This document shows positions 58,368 through 64,000 of a DNA stretch of 64,000 nt, in pieces. Numbering within the stretch: the stretch's first letter is position 1; each line of letters starts with the position of its first letter. The DNA comes from Rhytidiadelphus loreus (taxonomy: Eukaryota; Streptophyta; Bryopsida; Hypnales; Hylocomiaceae). The notes beneath the pieces are model-generated. The model saw nothing but the letters and a program-made list of their open reading frames with translations. It made no database searches and was not told where the DNA came from. Location: positions 30,640,863 to 30,704,862 of the forward strand of contig OX344761.1 of the NCBI GenBank assembly GCA_947034895.1. The letters run 5' to 3'. The position numbers and the translations under genes were made by a program.

Positions 58368-59714
58368 TCAACTCGCGTAAGTCCCTGCAATTTGCAATAG
58401 ATGTTGGTGAAGCTCCTTGGGAACAGAAAGAAAGGGAGAATGGCCAGAGTCAATTGTTCGGACTTCCTGGGGACGGTTGCGCGAAATGAACAGGTCTTGG
58501 AACTTGGGTTGCAGGCACTTATCCTGCGAGGTTTTCACGTATACGCGCGGCACGCAGTAATAGCCTTTTGCTGTGAACGTTGTGGCATCGTCAGATACCA
58601 TTGGCATAGGCTTCAACAGCATCATGCCCAACTGCACGTCCTGTGGACACAGCATTTCGGTTATATAACGCAGAACTGAATTGGCCGACGGAAGTGCTTG
58701 AAGCAAGACAGCTGCAAATGGGAAAAAAAATTTAAAGACAAGGGTCTCACTCACCTTTGGTGAACAGGTGCTGAAATAAGCCCGTTTTGCAGCTTCTTCT
58801 TCCACCCAACCAGAGGTTGGCATTGTTCCAGCTCCATTCGCAAAATTGTATCTCACATCCTTTTTGGACTCGCTGAACACCTGGACAGACGATAAAGCTT
58901 TCCTCTGAGTACATACTTTCGGGAGTGAATTCTAAACTTGATCATGACGCGAGGCGATTCCAAGAACGACCGGTTGCTTTGAGTGCCATGCGCGATACTA
59001 GCTAGTCTCTCATCTTGTTTCGATAGTAAGTTTTGGAGTTGCTCTGGTTGACGAGAAATTTGAACCATAGATGGGACACCCCCATTTCAAATTGCACAGT
59101 GCAGTTACTTTTTCGCATTAAACCGAAGTGCAAAGAGCAAATTGGGTTCAATTAGATGTCAAGCATAGCCCACTAGCGTCGTATCCAGTCATTCTTAGAA
59201 TTCGCTCGCTGAGAAAGTAAAGAGAGTTTTCCCAGAATGATTCAGCTGACCTCCTCATGGACATCGCCAAGGGCCTGATCGCTGCACAGCATGGGCGCCG
59301 CAATGTACACTGCAACGTGAATCTTGCCAGGGTACCTCTCTGAAGCTCGCGCCACCGACTGCCCTCCGTAACTGTGACCCACTAGAATGACCTGCACACA
59401 AATTACCTGAAGTGTTAGAGACTGAGTGACCAGAATGGTTAAAAGTGGAACTCGAAGAACTGTCTGACTTCGAGGAGGTACAGACGCGAATTTACCTTTT
59501 CAGATTCTTCAAGAGATTCAAGGACGGTGTAGAGAGTCTGGTTGTAGTGGTCGAAGGACTTCACGTCATCGGCCCTCACAGTACTAATTCCCGCGCTTGT
59601 CAGGTCCACTGCCGTCACACGATGGCCAGCACTTTCCATCAAGTGTTTGGTCTTGAACCAGCACCAGGCTCCATGCTGGTACCCGTGCACCAACACAAAA
59701 TGCTTCCTCCCCAT
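58368..59714 (-). CDS. Methylesterase/hydroxynitrile-lyase family alpha/beta hydrolase
   Basis: Four exons (59496-59714, 59251-59391, 58755-58880, 58368-58640) encode 252 residues, slightly shorter than the ~260 of plant methylesterases such as the salicylate-binding SABP2 type. The start MGRKHFVLVHG leads into the oxyanion-side motif HGYQHGAWCWF. The nucleophile elbow is VGHSYGGQS (Ser80). The acid Asp202 lies in VKTSQDKCL and the base His229 in DSGHSPFLSVPKEL, so the catalytic triad is complete. Family members remove methyl from methyl salicylate, methyl jasmonate, methyl-IAA or pheophorbide-type esters, or cleave cyanohydrins; the substrate cannot be assigned. No signal or transit peptide is evident, so it is probably cytosolic. 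An in-frame TTG-led extension upstream exists but this ATG matches the family start. Confidence 0.95.
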
Positions 59715-60890
59715 TCTTACAATCAACCGAGAGAACCGACCTTGACAGAAGAGAGTGAGCTGCTCCGCTGAAAGAGCCCAACCAAGGGGTACTAACCAGC
59801 CAATCAAGCAAACATGGGCGACCGAAGCTCCCTTGATCGTTCGAGGAAATCGTCGCTCTAGCTTTGCCTGCTGGACTCATCACGGACGAGGATCAGATCA
59901 GAGCTGGAAGCAAAATACTGTACCACCCTCCAGTCAGAGAATCAAAGACCCTCCTCCAGATCGATCATTCGAGAGCACAAATACGATCTAAAGTAGCAAA
60001 GTGCCACATTATTTTAGACCCCCAAAATGCTCAACGAAGCAAGCAGAGAGACAACGTACACCCCGTCTAGAGATCACTCGGGAGCTTCGTGTACATACAC
60101 GAGTGAAGACCAATGGTCAGGGTGATGATCTCCAGAGGCCTAGCTAGGACGTCGAGACACCACGAAGTTTCCACTAGAACTTTCAATCCCTATCAAGGCA
60201 AAAAAACTGGTGGAAGGGAGGCAAAGACGGACCGAGACAAACAACTTTGATGCTTTCAAGGCAAAAAAAACTCCGAGCTACGTACCATACTACTGCAACG
60301 TTTTGCCTCCAAACCTTGACACAAAAGGAAGACTAGCTACCGACTCCGGTACAGGCACTGGAAAGAAACGAACGGAAGATGGAGGACCAGGAAGATTGGA
60401 TGCTACCTGCAGGCCAGATTCGCACACAACCGTGACCCTTATGACATTGTTACAGAAACAGAAAACGGGTTTCGCACGGAACACTCCCCAATGAATCCAG
60501 AGTCCAGACAAAGACCTACCTCCAAACGTACGCCAGAAGATCGAGTGCGCTCCTGCTGCTGCTAATAATGTTACAGATCTCGATGTGGGAGATCGATCTC
60601 ACAGACTGAACCGCACTGGCTTCAGTTCGCACAACTTCTGCAGACAGTTTGTTTCGTGATGGAGCCTTCAGCACGAGTGCGCAACTATATATTGATCATC
60701 GATCATGTGCTGGTGGAGCGAAAACCTCGGTTGCGGCGGAGTCAGGAATGATTCATCAGCTGCTGCCTGGGAATCAAATTTAGGGAGAATGTCCAGAAAT
60801 GGAATAGTTCCATTAACACTATTTTGGATTCTTCTGATTCTTTGGAGGCGGCAGGGATGGCGCGCTCCGTCTTTCTGGAAGGTAATTAAC
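59715..60890. other. Upstream region of the hydrolase
   Basis: Moderate-GC sequence with no recognised gene, presumably promoter and leader of the minus-strand hydrolase. No clear TATA element in a decisive position was found. Confidence 0.35.
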
Positions 60891-60892
60891 AA

Positions 60893-61830
60893 GCTTACCT
60901 TTACTTGTCAGTACGAATTACAACAGAGCATGGTTACTATTATCAACAAACTTAATTTTATTTTACTTTTTAAAATATTGAAAGATTGTTGTTGGCAAAC
61001 TACAAGCCAGAGGATTAGAGTTCCAACGCACTTTAGCATGCATTATTTGTACATTGCATGCATGCAACCCAAGTACGAATTTTCTTAAGCATTAACTTGC
61101 AACAGGTGTACCCCAAATCAGCACTAGGCTCTCATAGACTCTTATGTTGTGATTGACTCCTCTTCCACGTGTAATGGGTTAGCCTAGAAGGTACCAGGTC
61201 CAAAAATCGCCCACCTAATGAGAGCTGGAACTGAATTTTTTGGGGAGACGAAGCTTCTTTGAATAATTTTCAGTGAATTTTCCTTGAAAGACAAGTGGAA
61301 TTGGCATCTAACCCAAGTCGTTTCATATTTTTTGGAGCTTTGTGGAATTAGTTATAAAATTTTGAAGTTGGAAATGGCATGGAGGCTCTAAAATCGCCCG
61401 GCCACCTGCTAAAATGTACATTGTCTGTACGCTTGTTGAAGGCTGTGAAAAGGCAACAAGTAAACGTAGTGTACATTTGAGGGTGTGGGTGGTTTTAGAG
61501 CTTCTGCGATTTCAGAGCCTGTTACCTTACTTGTCACAAATTACAACAGAGTGTGGTTACTATCATCAAACATAATTTTATTTACTTTTTAAATTGAAAA
61601 GATTTGTTGGCAAACTACAAGTCAGAGGATTAGTTTAGTCCCAACTCGCACTTCAGCATGCACTATTTGTGCACTTCAGCATGCGCTATTTGTACGCTTT
61701 AGCATGCAGCCCAAGTACAAAAAAAAATCCTAAATATTAACTTGCAGCAGGTGTACCCAAAAAATCAACGCTAGGCTCTCATAGACTCTCTCTCGCCATG
61801 TTGTGATTTACTCCTCTTCCACGTAGTACT
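60893..61830. repeat. Direct ~280-300-bp duplication flanking a transposon arm
   Basis: Blocks at about 60893-61170 and 61522-61830 share 'attacaacagag.(a/g)tggttacta', 'ttggcaaactacaag.cagaggatta', 'gcatgca', 'ttaacttgca.caggtgtaccc', 'gctaggctctcatagactc' and 'ctcctcttccacgt'. Between them (about 61195-61520) lies one arm of the long-TIR family, in the same orientation as 955-1250. The ends do not look like LTRs (no TG...CA or primer site was identified). Inside copy 2 'gcacttcagcatgc.ctatttgt' is itself triplicated. Confidence 0.7.
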
Positions 61831-61849
61831 CGGTTTGCCCGCTTTAGAT

Positions 61850-62110
61850 TGCGTGTGGGTTTAAGTTGTGCGTTGGATGGGGTGATCCAACGGTGCGGCG
61901 CGTTTGGTGAGGGTCAGGCAGGAGGGTGGGCGTTTGCTCCGGGACTCGTGACGAAGGTGACGGCCTGGTTTGCGAGGGAGCGGATCGGAAAAGTAATAAC
62001 GAGGCTTTTGGGGGAGTTTTCTTTTGGGAAGTGTGTGCCTTCTATTTGGGGAAGAGGTCAGTGTGCACGGTCTGTGATCAGTTGGACCTTGTCCTCGGAG
62101 AGGATAGGAT
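61850..62110 (+). other. GC-rich island with an open frame of unknown nature
   Basis: About 260 bp of higher-GC sequence stands out in AT-rich surroundings and is open in one plus-strand frame from 61849 to 62229. The predicted peptide (with FAPGLVTKVTAWFARERIG) matches nothing I recognise, and its end runs into AT-rich low-complexity DNA. It could be an exon fragment or captured gene piece. Confidence 0.25.
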
Positions 62111-62229
62111 TAGAATTAGAGTCAGCTCTTTTTTTTTTTATTCTAGGAATTTCCGAGAATATAACACTCATAACCGTCAAAATCAGCCGACTCAGCATTG
62201 TTGGAGGCACCTATATTTTTTTAAATTAA

Positions 62230-64000
62230 AGTTAAAAAACATTTCTGTAGTATTAGAAATTGAAAATCATGAATTTTTCGAAAGAAAAATTATAATTTTT
62301 GGATAATACATGTAATTACTACGGAGTATGAATTTTTGAAATTGTGGAAGATGCCTAGGTCTTTGAAACTTCAATCATATGGCTTGGACCTAAAACTGAA
62401 ATTTAGAGAAAATCCCATGAAGTGTCACGACATAAAAACACTCTCAGGGTTTCCCTTAGTTTGGCCAAAGAGTAGGGTACTAAAACTTGAAGTTAGACAA
62501 TTCGAAGTGGAGGATCAAGATTTGGATACGATATGAATTCATATTTAGAATATTGATAAAATAAAATTTCAAAAGAAGTTCAAACCACTTTACCACGAAG
62601 AGAGATAAATCCCCACGGAAAAAATCTCCTCACCTCGAAGTTTTGCCTAACACAATAGAAGATGTTTTCCTACTTTTACTTTCTATTCCTAATTCTATCT
62701 AGAACCATCCATGAAAGTAAAATTTTCAGTCATACTTCAAAGCATTCTAAGTATGAGTTCATATTTTATCCAAATCTTTATCTTCTTGTTAGAGTTGTTT
62801 AAGTCCTAGTTTGAACACATTTGTCCAACTTTATTTGGGAGCTATCGAACTTGAGTACATTTGTCATCAAAGTAAAGCTATCTAATTTTAGTGCATAAAT
62901 CCAGCATCTATATTTATCTCCAAGCAAGCTTTGCTTATACACTATTGTACATTTCATCATAAATTAGTTCATCAATCAAAGCTCATGACACCCCATCGAG
63001 GGTCATAATAGCCGAAATTTTAGAAAATCTAGTATTCATTTGAAGAGAGCCACCAAAGGAGGCCTCAAACTTTTGGATTTTTTTAAAATCCTGCCTTTGA
63101 GTTGGATCTTGTGAAAATCCAAAAGTTTGAGACCCAACTTAAAGGCTCTTTTCAAACCAAGGGAAAAAATAGGTTTTCCAAAATGCCAACTTTAATGTAC
63201 CCTAGTGTGTATGAATGGAATTCAATGTACAAAAATCGGCCAAACTTTGCAAAAAAAATAAAAATAAGTTCTTGAATTCTACATAGAATTATAATGTCTA
63301 GGGAAAAATCAAGTTTGGATTTTATTCACCAAAATATCTTTTGAAATTTGAAAGGCTTTGTTGTATGTTTTTTGACATATTATTGTCAATCCAGTAAGTT
63401 AGAAACAAATCATAAAGTCAACCAGTTAAACCAAAAATGGTGAAGTTATAATTGCTTGTAATTGAAATGAAGAGGAAATTAAGTAGGCTAATAACTAAAG
63501 GGTAGAAAATGAATTTTTTCTACTCATCAAAATTGGAGGCAACAACATGCAAATCAACTAGTTTATGAAGTCACAAACAATGTAAATTCTCAAAGAAAGG
63601 CCTAAGGTAGGGTGAGACCAAATTATCTTTGACCCATGTGGAAGTGTGCAACATTTGTAAGGAGATAATGAGAATTGTTGATTAACAAAATTTTAGGAAG
63701 AGACAACTTTCTAATTTCTAGAAAATTAAGGTTTTAAAAAGGGATTTGAACTTCTTGGTTGTTTTATGTTTGACAACAAGGCAAAGTTACTACTAAATTT
63801 CACCCTACTCATATAGAAGTAAAAACATCTTGAAACTTGGCAAAAACAATTTTGACTCTAGTACAACATGCAAGTTCACTCTCATTTGAGAGGTTCATGT
63901 CACCTTCAGCCCTAAGTACAACACCAAGTAACCATTCAATGTATGCAAAAAAGCTCAAGTAGTTGCACGAGACTAGTATAATAATGTGGGGAAGGAATTT
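62230..64000. other. AT-rich terminal region with a short hairpin
   Basis: No gene was recognised. An imperfect inverted repeat spans about 63037-63168, with an 18-bp perfect core (63064-63081 against 63114-63131). The rest is AT-rich repeat-like sequence. Confidence 0.4.

Noticed and set aside
1..64000. CRISPR array, rRNA, tRNA or prokaryotic operon structure
   Set aside because: No regularly spaced identical repeats with unique spacers, no rRNA-like blocks and no convincing tRNA cloverleaf were noticed by eye; a tRNA scan was not possible.

Overview
The window looks like nuclear DNA of a land plant: spliceosomal introns with GT-AG borders, an AT-rich repeat-filled background, and plant-type gene families (a secreted class III peroxidase, an XIP-type aquaporin, a methylesterase-type alpha/beta hydrolase, plant-like WDR11). 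Moderate intron sizes, an XIP gene and the absence of any recognisable large LTR retrotransposon would fit a bryophyte or other non-seed plant. That placement is a guess, because no species-diagnostic marker was seen.

Seven protein genes could be assembled exon by exon with phase-consistent splice sites. QCR9 (+, 5702-6839) is a small cytochrome bc1 subunit. An unrecognised 283-residue protein lies on the minus strand (18571-21856). It is followed by a class III peroxidase (-, 23004-24498), an XIP aquaporin (-, 29117-31551), a 20-exon WDR11 orthologue (-, 36622-45266), the cytosolic phenylalanyl-tRNA synthetase beta subunit (+, 51847-56649, 19 coding exons) and a methylesterase/hydroxynitrile-lyase family hydrolase (-, 58368-59714). 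They do not form one pathway. QCR9 and FARSB are housekeeping (respiration, translation), WDR11 is trafficking related, and peroxidase plus XIP are neighbours that could both touch apoplastic hydrogen peroxide, but that link is inference.

The non-genic DNA falls into two styles. Positions 1-5.4 kb, 9-18.5 kb, 32-35 kb, 48-51 kb and 61-64 kb are AT-rich and built of old DNA-transposon debris: a CACTA-like MITE and a larger non-autonomous CACTA element with clean target duplications, two Stowaway-like MITEs (one nested inside a long-terminal-inverted-repeat element), and several dispersed families. By contrast the gene-dense part at about 20.5-31 kb, and smaller patches at 47.7-48 kb and 60.9-61.8 kb, is filled with separate low-copy tandem duplications of about 80-310 bp. 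Many of these lie inside introns, and one family is shared between introns of two different genes. This intron-centred duplication habit is the most unusual feature of the window. No convincing new multi-gene system, CRISPR array, rRNA or tRNA gene was recognised by eye.
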